Source of the DNA: Triatoma infestans
Lineage: Eukaryota; Arthropoda; Insecta; Hemiptera; Reduviidae
Direction of reading: 5' to 3'
DNA length: 64,000 nt
NCBI GenBank assembly: GCA_011037195.1
Contig: JAAEAF010014825.1
Location: forward strand, 1-64,000
The notes under the pieces are model-generated. The model was not told the origin of the DNA and made no database searches. It worked only from the letters and a program-made list of their open reading frames with translations. Of the stretch, positions 55,099 through 64,000 are shown one piece after another. The translations under genes were made by a program, and so were the position numbers. Position 1 is the first letter of the stretch. The number at the start of each line of letters is the position of its first letter.

Positions 55099-56130
55099 TT
55101 TTTACTTTCTCTTACTCCCTAGTAAGAGGAAGTATTGTAATGGTGTCAAATTTTCGATATCAAGTTTTCACTGGAAATATCCGTTTTGAGGTCCCCTGAG
55201 TCCAAAAAAGTGGTTTTTAGCAAATGGTCTGTGTGTATGTATGTGTGTGTGTGTATATGTATGTGGACAGTATAGCTCAAAAACGAAAAATCGTAGAAAG
55301 TTCAAACTTGATATTCTGTTTATGTTATCACCATGAAATCTGACAGTACGTTATCTGTCAAAATTCCACAACCGAAAGTATCACTTTACAAGTTGTTTTT
55401 TTTTTTTTTACTTTTCTGCGATTTTCAAAAATGGCTCTAACGATTTTCTTCAATCTTAATACAAATACACATACAAAGAGCTACAATTTTTATTTAAAAC
55501 ATTTCTCCGGGAAAATTCATTTAAGGGCACTTTTGGGGGAGGGGAGTGGATAGGTTTCATCTAAAGTTCTATTTCAGTTTATTGGACAATTCGCTCATCT
55601 AAATAATATTAATTAAGAATTAAATATATTGTTGAAATTCCAAGTTTGAAATAAATCGCATAACCGGAAGTACGTTTACTTTACCACTTTACTAAATTCA
55701 ATTCAATGACTAAATGGTTTTTTTCACTTTTTCGCGATTTCCTCAAAAAATGGCTGCGATGATTTTCTTGAAATTTATTATATAAACTACGCATACAAAG
55801 ATCTACAACTTTTACATAAAACATTTCTCTAGGAACATTCATTTAAGAGCACTTTTAGGGAAGGGGTGGGTTATGTTTTTCTTTAAAATGCTAACATATT
55901 TGATTATACAATTCTATCATCCAAACAAAATTAATTAGAAATAAATAGATGGCCAAAATTCCAAGTTTCAAGAAAATTAGTAAACCGGAAGTGCGCTTTT
56001 ATTGAACAGTTTTTTCAGTTTTCGACGAATTGCATTAAATTTGGTACACTAACTATAAACATTTGTCATTTATAATTTTGAGAATAGGAGTAAGAGAAAG
56101 TTGTGTGAGTGTTTCACACCAGATTTTTAG
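55099..56130 (+). repeat. Full-length family A repeat
   Basis: TTTTACTTTCTCTTACTCCC 5' end, GT block at 55229-55264, subrepeats from about 55370, 55660 and 55983, and a complete 3' hairpin. The poly-T is only five long, the shortest seen. Confidence 0.85.
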
Positions 56131-56372
56131 TTTTAAAAATAATTCTTACATTCCAATCCCTGTTTTTATAACACGTTAATATCTGACGTTTGTGTTCATT
56201 GCGCCTGGAGCCTTTTCATTTACTGCCGATCTTCAATGTTTTGCTTCAGTTTAGTGAAGTACATCTCTGCTCTCTCAAAGTACATTCTGGTAAAATCATT
56301 GAAGCCCAGAGAGAGCCCCAAGTAGTCCCATCATTAGTGCGATAAAAACAGTTAGAATTACAGTCAAACTAC
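56131..56372. other. Unique spacer
   Basis: No gene seen. Ends in CTAC, the left target duplication of the next LTR. Confidence 0.4.
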
Positions 56373-57218
56373 TGTAATGGGTTCAGATGTCTTGGTGAGG
56401 GTTATGATGCGATGAATAGTTGGGAGTTAGTTAGAGATTTTTAGAGAGTTGTTACTCGGAATATGAATTACTAATTTACGAAAATAGATATATATGTATA
56501 TTTCAACAATAATTTAAACATTTGAAAAGATAAACTACAATTAATTTAAAATGATTTAAATTGTAACTAGAATGCACAACTATAATGATGATAAATAAAT
56601 ATATGTTTTAATACTTAGATAGGGACGCGCTCCGATGTATGAATTATGTCATTGGTAGAATCTTGATGTTACGCTGATAAAATACTGAAGAATAGTCTTC
56701 CCCACTTCCTGTAGAGAGACGTTATATTGCCATCACTCACACATTGACAAGTCTGTAATTACCGGTCACACTAAAACATCTCTTGCCGTGTGTTGACCCT
56801 AGGTCTTGAATAGGTCTGGTAAAGGTGTTGGCGGTTATCAAAAGACTGTAGCCAGGTGGTCGGCCTTTTGAATGTTTGTTTATTGCCGTGTTTTGACCCT
56901 AGGTCTTGAATAGGTCGGCGAACAGGTGTGGCAACAGGTGATGGCAGTTATCAAAGGACTGTAGCCAGGTGGTCGGTGTTTTGAGTGTTTGTTTATCCTT
57001 GTATATTGGCCAGGCGGCTTCTGTGTACTGACCGTATAATGACCCTTTTGAAGGCAGTGTGTCTTTGGCGGTTGTCCTTGGCGGTCCCTTTGACCGTGCA
57101 CTGACCGCGGCTCTTGTATTGAATAATAGCGTCTGGCTGGCACCATAATAATAATTTTTATAATTAAAATATTATATATTTTCCTTCTGTTATCACTCCT
57201 TCTTGTTGTCACATTACA
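56373..57218 (-). mobile_element. Solo LTR, copy 2, with target duplication
   Basis: 846 bp. On the + strand it begins TGTAATGGGTTCAG and ends TTGTTGTCACATTACA; TGTAAT/ATTACA form the terminal inverted repeat. CTAC flanks both sides (56369-56372, 57219-57222), a 4-bp duplication. Internal tandem units contain GGTCTTGAATAGGT and TTATCAAA(A/G)GACTGTAGCC. Reversed relative to copy 1 at 52316. A 110-codon frame inside is not a gene. Confidence 0.85.
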
Positions 57219-57278
57219 CTACTGTGTAGGTAGCTGGTAAAGTTTTGATAACTTGAAAGTTCTTTCTTTTTTTTTTAG

Positions 57279-57353
57279 AAAGCTACAGAAAACTTTGCAG
57301 AATTTATAACAATGAATATAAAACTAATAAAATCTGTGGGTGAAATAAATTAA
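57279..57353 (+). CDS. Candidate terminal exon of an unknown gene
   Basis: Strong acceptor TTCTTTTTTTTTTAG, then KATENFAEFITMNIKLIKSV followed by GEIN and TAA. No partner exon was found, and the phase of any donor is unknown. It may be an alternative 3' exon of the host gene or part of another. It is supported only by the splice site and frame. Confidence 0.3.
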   Translation, partial: KATENFAEFITMNIKLIKSVGEIN

Positions 57354-57934
57354 AAACAAAAAATACTCACTGGTTACAAGATTTTTCTTCTTTTTTTTTT
57401 TGGCTAACAATTGGTATTACAAGTGATGTTTGCTTATATTCCTCGATATAAAATATCAACAATCAACTGTGGACGGGGAAAAAGGGAAGTGCTGAGTTGA
57501 AATAAAAAGACACAACATTGGAATATTTACATATTGTACAGCTTTTTACATATTGCAATGGCCAGCACAATTCACCACCCAATATCGTCTGTTGTATACC
57601 GATGTTGAGAATATTGGCCGGCCCTAGCAATGTGGTGGGGCAGTTGTTGGTGGCGGCTCAAGTTTACAGTTTCTAGTTACAATATTGTTATCTGATTGGC
57701 TGTAAACTTTTCTCGAAATATATTATCTGTTTTTTTTTCTCTCTCTCTCTCTCTTAATTCTTTGCATTACAAAAGAAATATATTTTAATAAATTGGCTAG
57801 AAAATTTTCTTTACAAATATCTCTTTCTATTGGTTCCAAATTTTTCTCATTGCTTATTACAGTGATCAGTGAATTGTTTTGTGTCTGTTTACGCTACTTC
57901 TAGGCTAAAACTTGACTAGACCTAATTTAATGGA
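57354..57934. other. Spacer without a gene
   Basis: Moderate complexity. (CT)n at 57738-57754. No recognised repeat. Confidence 0.35.
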
Positions 57935-58609
57935 CCTGTCACTACGTTTCAAACATTATGTAACCGGACTCTATTTTAATTCCAAAATGAGCTGATAGAC
58001 TGTGCTGGTTGCTACTAGCCCTAGTTATAGTGGTTTAGAAAAAAATAATTCATTACCGTTTGGCCAGTATTCAGTGTCATATATCTAGTTATTCATAAGT
58101 TTTTCAAGCCTTCCTTACCGCCTACCGCTACGTAAGTACGTACTATGTAAGACAAAATATATTTATATTAAATTTGTATTTTATTTTGTTTACTTAGAAG
58201 TAAGATATTTTAGTTTAAGATTTTTCTCTAATATTTGTCTAGAATTACTTTTCTTAGCTTACTATTCAATTTGGTTTGTCTTACTTGTAATTAGTATTTT
58301 TTTTCTGTATAAATAAATATTTTGACTTGGTTATTGACACATAGTACAGCCTCATTTCTGTGTCAACCCTTGTGGACTTAGAGAGAGAGACAGGGAAAGG
58401 TATAGTAGAAGGGAACCCGCCCTCTCACCCTGAGCAAGCCGAAAGGTAGTGCAATTACGTGCACATTTCTTTTTGTAGATCCGATTATTTATATCTTTAT
58501 CGCGGTAGTATTACACTGCCTGGCGCCCAACAAAACAATTAAATAAAATATTATAAAATACAATTTTACTTCCGGTACGGGTCACCTGTCACTACGTTTC
58601 AAACATTAA
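57935..58609 (+). mobile_element. LTR with primer-binding-site-like leader between 24-bp direct repeats
   Basis: The LTR runs 57959-58515 (TGTAACCGG...GTATTACA) with TATAAATAAATA at about 58307. It is followed by CTGCC and TGGCGCCCAACAAAACA (from 58521), which has the form of a tRNA primer-binding site (TGGCGCCC). A further 50 bp of leader follows. A 24-bp sequence, CCTGTCACTACGTTTC and on, sits at 57935-57958 and again at 58586-58609. No gag or pol is left. Confidence 0.65.
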
Positions 58610-60565
58610 CAGTCCTTTCGATAATGCTGAGTTTTGGAGAACTATGGTGAAGACTTTTCAAGACTATAGCTGATATATAAATGGCAGGAAGTTTTAAGAA
58701 TTTTTAAGTCAGGTTAAGAATATAGCGACAAAGGTCCAAGTCTAGCGTTCAAATATGTCACAGATATATGGAATCCACCCAGATGCACTGATTGTTACTG
58801 ATAACAATCCAATAAAGTAATATTAGTCAATACAATTATCTAACTAACCTAGAGTTGATCTTATCATTGGAACTTTCATAGATTTGAACAGTAGAAAATC
58901 GTTTAAACAAACAAGAAAAATAAGTGATATAGGCTCATATGGTTGGAGAAATTTCATGTAGAAGAATTCGAGGCTGCCCGGCGATTGAGGTCACAGCTAT
59001 AGAATGATGCTGTTAATTATTACCAACCAATCCAAGATCATATACGTTCACCACATTTCAAAATTAAGCGTAGAAAACTAATTGCATCAACTTAGCTAGG
59101 ACTTAATGTTGGGGATTCCACAACAATTGAGCGAAGAAAACTGTGTCCAACGTAAATCTAATCAGTGATTCCTTTATTTAATATGAGAAAAGAGATCCAT
59201 TTTTGAAGCGAAGATGATAGACAGGAGATGAATAATCGGTTCACCTGCGAGAAAGTCGAACGTGAACAAAGTTAGCAGAAGCGCGACGTCCTACCATAAA
59301 CAGTTTCTAAAATGAGATTCCAACCTACAATGATCATTAGATAGAACTGGAAGCTGTCTTCGCGAAAAAAAAATAATCAATTCGGATGTATCATGTTTCT
59401 TGCCACAAATTAGATTGAATTTGTTTTTCAAAAAGCGCAAAAAAAAAATTCCTGCAGCTGGGCTACGATATTTTACCTCGTTCCCCAAATTTATCTTGCT
59501 CTTCAGATTTCCAATTGTCTCGTTCTATTCAAAAAATTCCTTGAATGATCAGCATCATTCGAGAAATCATTTAACGTTATTGGAGAAGTTGTTTACAGCT
59601 TAAGACAGTAGCCTTTTTTTGAGCATGGAATAATAAAGAAAAATGAAACTGCCCAAAAAGAATGCACAAGATAGAACATAGAACAAAATGGCCGACACAT
59701 TGTTGATTAAATATATAATACGTATATTGTTTTATATAGATTTTATCTTTTATTTACACATAAAAAGACGGCAAAAAAAATTATTGACGCTTACTCTACA
59801 ATATGAGTAATAAGCTGGTATATACATGCTAGATTTATTGGCAAATATGTTTTATAGACAAGTAATATATCCATTCAGGCATAAAACAGATATGGTTAAA
59901 ATTAATAGCAGACTGTACTATTTAGTTGACAGATAGTAAATTGTTGATAACTAGGTTATTAGTGAAGTTCTAATGATGAATTATTCCGTTACGGCCAGTT
60001 AATATATATACTCGTAACTATACCATGAGCTTTAACATATTATTAACTTAGAACTTAGTTTCATTAACAAAGCGGGCTAAAGAAAGTTATAACGTATTGT
60101 TCATAATGGACGGTATTAACGTATCCTATATATTTATCACTATTTACTAAAGTTTTAATTATTGCGCATTACAATGCAATGCACTTCTTTTATTTGTTAA
60201 ACTCAGTATCATTATATAGAGAGTATTTATTTAAAAATTCTGATTCGAAACACTTACTTTTAATTTTTGTTGATGCATTTTTCGCTATGTACTTAATAAT
60301 GATGCATAATTGTCAGACCTATATATAACCTATGTGATAAACTTAATATCAATGATAACTTAACAACAATGTTTTAACAATTCAAAACTTTGAATCTTTA
60401 ATAGAGCTTTAATAGATATCTTGGACTTCAATTTTCGCCCAGACAACATTGTAGTGCTATGAAATTGACACCACTATCGTGATGAGATCGTGTCCTTTTT
60501 TAAAAGGAAACGCCACCATTGCTGGCTTTAAAAAGTGCGGAACCTCTATTATCATTATAATTAGA
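58610..60565. other. Stretch without a gene
   Basis: Unique-looking, moderately AT-rich. Open frames at 59291-59603 are short and unsupported. Confidence 0.4.
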
Positions 60566-60826
60566 GTTATTACTTTCTCTTACTCCTAGTAAGAGGAAGT
60601 ATTGTAATATTCTCAAATTTTCGATATAGAATTTTCACCGGATATCCGTTTTGAGGTTCCCCGAGTCCAAAAAGTGGTTTTTAGAAAATTATCTGTTTGT
60701 GTGTGTGTGTGTTGTGAACAGCATAGCTCAAAAACAAAAATAATCGTAAAAAATTCAAACTTAATTTGAATCACCATTCGTTTAGGTATCAAATTCCTCA
60801 ACCACTTCAGTACCACTTTTCTGAAT

Positions 60827-60860
<34 letters not shown>

Positions 60861-61280
60861 AAATTTTCTCAAAATTGGCTTCAACGATTTTCTTGAAACT
60901 TGATATATTAACTACACATACAAAGAGCTACAAATTTTATTTGAAACATTTCTCCGGGAAAATTCATTTAAGGGTACTTTTGGGGGAAAGGTGGGGTTAC
61001 GGTTCTTCTAAAGTGCTGTTTCAATTTATTTCACAATTCTATCATCTAAATAATATTAATTAGAAATAAATAAGTTGTTGAAATTCCAAGTTTGAAAAAA
61101 TTCGGATGACCGGAAGTGCGTATTTACTGAACAGTTTTTTTTTCAATTTTTGCGATTTCCATAAAAAATACTGACGAATTTCATTAAATTTGTATACCAA
61201 CTATAAAATTTGTCAATCACAATTTTTAAAACTAGATTAAGAGAAAGTGAGTATATTACACCAAATTTTTTTTTTTTTAA
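60566..61280 (+). repeat. Family A repeat, shortened + copy
   Basis: 5' end ATTACTTTCTCTTACTCC, GT block at 60695-60713, poly-T at 60829-60859, one subrepeat less than in full copies, and a worn 3' hairpin ending in ACACCAAA and poly-T. Confidence 0.8.
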
Positions 61281-61500
61281 TTGTTTTAGAATCTAAGCTG
61301 GGACAGTGCGAATCAGGCAGGCAATTTTGTTAAGAAGCTTGTAGCTATAAAACTAGCATTTGATACGGAAAAAAACCTTTGATGAATTTGACAATACATA
61401 TTACCCCAAACATTCCAGCCCAGAATCACTATCAAAATGTTAGTGAGTTTTACTTTAAAACCAAATACAAAGAATTTTTGTCGTGGTGGTTGGTTCCGCA
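61281..61500. other. Spacer
   Basis: A splice-like TTGTTTTAG at 61281 opens a 30-codon frame (NLSWDSANQAGNFVKKLVAI...), with no further support. Confidence 0.3.
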
Positions 61501-61504
61501 GTGC

Positions 61505-61660
61505 TGGAAACCATCAGAGACATTTTCCGTGGTAGCCTACTTCATTTTGTGGTCATCGACCGGTTTCGGGCGTTCACCCATATGCAGGATGCGTTTTTTC
61601 AGGCAGTGTGACAACACAGACTTGCACAGAGCAAACTTAGTTTACACACTGATCAGTCAC
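61505..61660 (-). repeat. Ribozyme-like motif repeat, minus copy of an inverted pair
   Basis: Minus strand: GCATC, CTGCATA, TGGGTGAACGCCC, GAAAC, CGGTC, GATGACCACAAAATG. Then GTAGGCTACCACGGAAAATG-like text on leaving the motif. Its mirror is 61738-61878. Confidence 0.6.
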
Positions 61661-61737
61661 ACACAGTGTGGTGTGTGTATATGTATATGAACGCAAGCTC
61701 AAAAACAAAAATCGTAAAAAAATTCAAACACTGAGTC

Positions 61738-61878
61738 AATGTGTAAACTAAGTTTGCTCTGTGCAAGTCTGTGTTGTCACACTGTCTGAAAAAACGCATC
61801 CTAAAGATGGGCGAACGCTCGAAACCGGTCGATGACCACAAAATGAAGCAGGCTACCACGGAAAATGTCTCTGACAAA
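61738..61878 (+). repeat. Ribozyme-like motif repeat, + copy of an inverted pair
   Basis: GCATC, CTAAAGA, TGGGCGAACGCTC, GAAAC, CGGTC, GATGACCACAAAATG, then GGCTACCACGGAAAATG. The two arms match over about 140 bp; the loop (61663-61737) holds a GTGTGTATATG simple stretch. Confidence 0.6.
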
Positions 61879-62446
61879 GAATTTTAATTGAAACCAATTG
61901 AAGTGACGAAACTCCTGTTGCCAAGGAATTGGACCAATCCTTGGAAGCTAAATGGTTGGACTAATCGTTGGACCAGCTTCATATTCACTTTGTAGCCTAG
62001 TTACCAAGAAAAATGGCTAAAATGTTCGGTCTCAGTCTCTTTGAGGGAATAACTCCATATCCCGCCTTTTCACTTTAACTTAACGTGCTCTTTTCCCTTT
62101 GTTGTTTTTCCCGCCGGCGCAATTTCACATAATTCCCTCTCTTTTCTTCTACCTTTTATTCATTGCTCTTCTGACTGTTATGAAGAATACAGCTGTGTGT
62201 GTTTATTCTCCGTTCAGTTTTCTATGTGCATCAAGTGCTCTTTTTGCCCTTCGCTACAAGCTTATTTCTCTAAATATGAATTAACTTGATTTACGCCTTT
62301 TTCTCATTCAAGAAGAACACTCATCTAATTTCATCGCCTTTCCGGCTTCAAGACCTTCTTCAACGTCATCCATTGACCTCTTATTCAAGAGCGTACAGCA
62401 ACTACAAATATAAGTAATGGACTCTCCTCAGGGGCCAGCTCTAGAT
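61879..62446. other. Spacer, no gene seen
   Basis: Short repeat GGACCAATCCTTGGAAGC / GGACTAATCGTTGGACCAG at 61930-61976. CCCGCCGGCGCAATTTC at 62109 is a short GC-rich patch. Otherwise nothing. Confidence 0.35.
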
Positions 62447-62449
62447 TAA

Positions 62450-63526
62450 AGCCGGCTACACACGTTACTGCATACTTGAACGGTATACATGCGCAGGTCT
62501 TTTGCGCAAGTATACATGTGATCCATACGGCTCATGTATACTTGAACAGATAGCAGCTGGCGACTATGGCCGAAGACGACAATCTCGCTCTAGCTGCTCT
62601 TGTTTTAATTTACCAAAGAAAAAGTCAATGAAAAGATCGTTCTTTCTGGTGTAAAGAATGGCTGAAGAAACGAAAAAGCTATTCACACATTAATTTACTA
62701 TACCTTGGTCCTACAAAAAATTGAACATATTATAGTACCACAGCGAGGGTACAAGCTTTCAGCGTCGGTACCAACCCCAGAACGCTGCGATTCTTCCAGT
62801 TTCTTCCTCTCCTTCCTGATATTGGTACGCATACTGTTAATCTTTTTCATTACTTTATCTCGAGTAACATTTGGCTCTATTTCTGAAAGTTTTGTTATTA
62901 GCTGGCATAAGCAACATCTTTTTTCCCCTTATTGTGGTAGTCTCACAGTATTACAAACAGATAGAAACTGAAAACTACCGATACTTGGAGTTGGAAGGTG
63001 CATCGGGAATTAGAGGATTACAATTAAACCATTGCTTTAATTAAGTGAGACTTGGTGCATTCATGTATTGGCATTCTATTGACATGAGCAGCAATTAGTA
63101 AACCAGTTTTAAGTTTTATTTGTGCAAGCAACCTTGGTACCGTAATGGAGTTAAGAAATTCTACTAAATATGAGTTTTACATTCCACAGACACGGTTTGC
63201 TTTCATAGATATGAATAAATCTATGAATTGATCTATGCCCCTTCCTAAAATTAACCGACATAATTATTTATAAATTATATATTTTAATAATATAACCTTT
63301 ATACACTTTTACTCGCAAAGTAAAAGAAACGCTTTGGCGAGCACAAGACTGAGAGGTTGCACAACAACGTTTTAAACATAAACAAGATGGCGGCACAAGT
63401 ATGCAGTATGAAAGTTTAAACATTTTCTGACTTGGGCAAGTTTTCCATACAAACGATCAAGTATGCATGTACAAGCGGACTGCGCATGTATACCGTTCAA
63501 GTATGCAGTTACGTGTATAGCCGGCT
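62450..63526 (+). mobile_element. Harbinger-like element with 3-bp TAA duplication
   Basis: 1,077 bp with terminal inverted repeats of about 48 bp: AGCCGGCTACACACGTTAC at the left and, on the minus strand, AGCCGGCTATACACGTAAC at the right. Both continue TGCATACTTGAACGG. Flanks are TAA (62447-62449 and 63527-63529), the usual target of PIF/Harbinger transposons. An N-terminal coding remnant lies inside. Too short to be autonomous. Confidence 0.8.
62567..62706 (+). pseudogene. N-terminal remnant of a Harbinger-type gene
   Basis: ATG at 62567 reads MAEDDNLALAALVLIYQRK and ends at an in-frame TGA (62630). The same frame continues KDRSFWCKEWLKKRKSYSHI. The 'FWxxxWxxRR...' block after an acidic, Ala/Leu-rich start resembles the N-terminus of HARBI1/ALP1-type nucleases. 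The DDE catalytic part is absent: later frames show nothing recognisable. Confidence 0.55.
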
Positions 63527-63529
63527 TAA

Positions 63530-64000
63530 GGAACATTATAGGGGTACACATTTTTAAATTGTCCGGTATCTTAACATGAAAATATCTCAGATTAACTAAC
63601 GAGCATGGGCCAAAATTTATTGGGTTGCTAGGTGAAAATTAATAGAAATCGTTCCCATAAGATGAAATGGTTTTAAATAAAGATTTTCAAACATACCATA
63701 TTGTTAATGTAATTGCCAGAGAACAGACAGTGTATAAGTCGTTCAAGATGTTTGGGATGATTATCTGGGATATAGAGGGATGAATATGATTGACGGGAAG
63801 ATTTATGTGGGAATGTAGATTCTTATTACACAGTTTCATTTATCAAGAAAATCCAAATCAAATCAAATAATTATTTTGGAGGATTTCAAATTTATTGATT
63901 TGGAAAATTCAAATTCCAAACATGGCGCCAAGTTATGACTTGAAATCTTTCAAATTTACTTTTGATTAAAATGCTAGTTATTATAATTTCATACTTTACC
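63530..64000. other. Right-edge stretch, no gene seen
   Basis: AT-rich unique-looking DNA. No repeats or coding frames recognised. Confidence 0.4.

Noticed and set aside
56880..57212. 110-codon minus frame with Arg/Thr-rich sequence
   Set aside because: It lies in the tandem repeats of a solo LTR and is not conserved in the other LTR copy.
61290..61382. Exon-like frame NLSWDSANQAGNFVKKLVAI
   Set aside because: The acceptor is only the poly-T end of a family A copy plus TTAG. There is no partner exon and the frame ends in TGA after 30 codons.

Overview
This is AT-rich eukaryotic nuclear DNA, about two thirds A+T, with GT-AG introns. It most likely comes from a hemimetabolous arthropod, probably an insect with a large repeat-rich genome. 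That rests on the mix of mobile elements: tRNA-headed SINEs, many RNase H tails of an arthropod-type non-LTR retrotransposon, mariner-like and Harbinger-like DNA elements, solo LTRs and an L1-type element. Species cannot be read from the sequence. Nothing bacterial, no CRISPR array, no rRNA and no intact tRNA gene was seen.

The only convincing host gene runs on the + strand through the repeats. Short exons with consistent reading phase lie at 5272-5316, 5440-5607, 10709-10741, 12958-13013, 18342-18472 and 21952-22112. The last ends in TAG, with an AATAAA at 22338. Three further small phase-0 exons (23036-23092, 37010-37042, 45490-45546) could be an alternative, longer 3' tail entered from a second donor at 22022/22023. 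The predicted protein is charged, Lys/Arg/Glu-rich and partly coiled-coil. I do not recognise it. Its 5' exon or exons are not visible.

The rest is introns and intergenic DNA filled with mobile elements. One dispersed family, called family A here, has at least eight long copies and many worn ones. It is about 1 kb long, with a (GT)n block, roughly 295-bp internal subrepeats starting CCGGAAGT, a hairpin near the 3' end and a poly-T tract. The first 2.9 kb is a head-to-head/tail-to-tail cluster of these copies with very similar inverted arms.

Other elements, left to right: an 871-bp palindromic element (6223-7093); 5'-truncated non-LTR tails with RNase H and a CCHC zinc knuckle (about 7.5, 11.6, 13.3, 16.9, 21.1, 39.5, 42.5 and 46.2 kb); short LTR-like elements with termini TATAATGG...TTACA and 4-bp target duplications (10.1, 14.0, 16.3, 22.6, 32.2, 38.6, 50.4, 52.1 and 53.2 kb); two SINE families; a nearly complete L1-like element at 27124-30954 with a perfect 18-bp target duplication and intact ORF1 and reverse transcriptase, but no endonuclease; a palindromic mariner derivative (31638-32174); two solo LTRs of one family (52316-53120 and 56373-57218); another LTR followed by a primer-binding-site-like sequence (57959-58540); and a Harbinger-like element (62450-63526). 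Several are nested with readable target duplications, giving a relative insertion order.

The most unusual signals are a recurrent hammerhead-ribozyme-like motif in inverted pairs, the endonuclease-less L1-like insertion, a 90-bp filler repeat inside a retroelement tail, and the modular family A.
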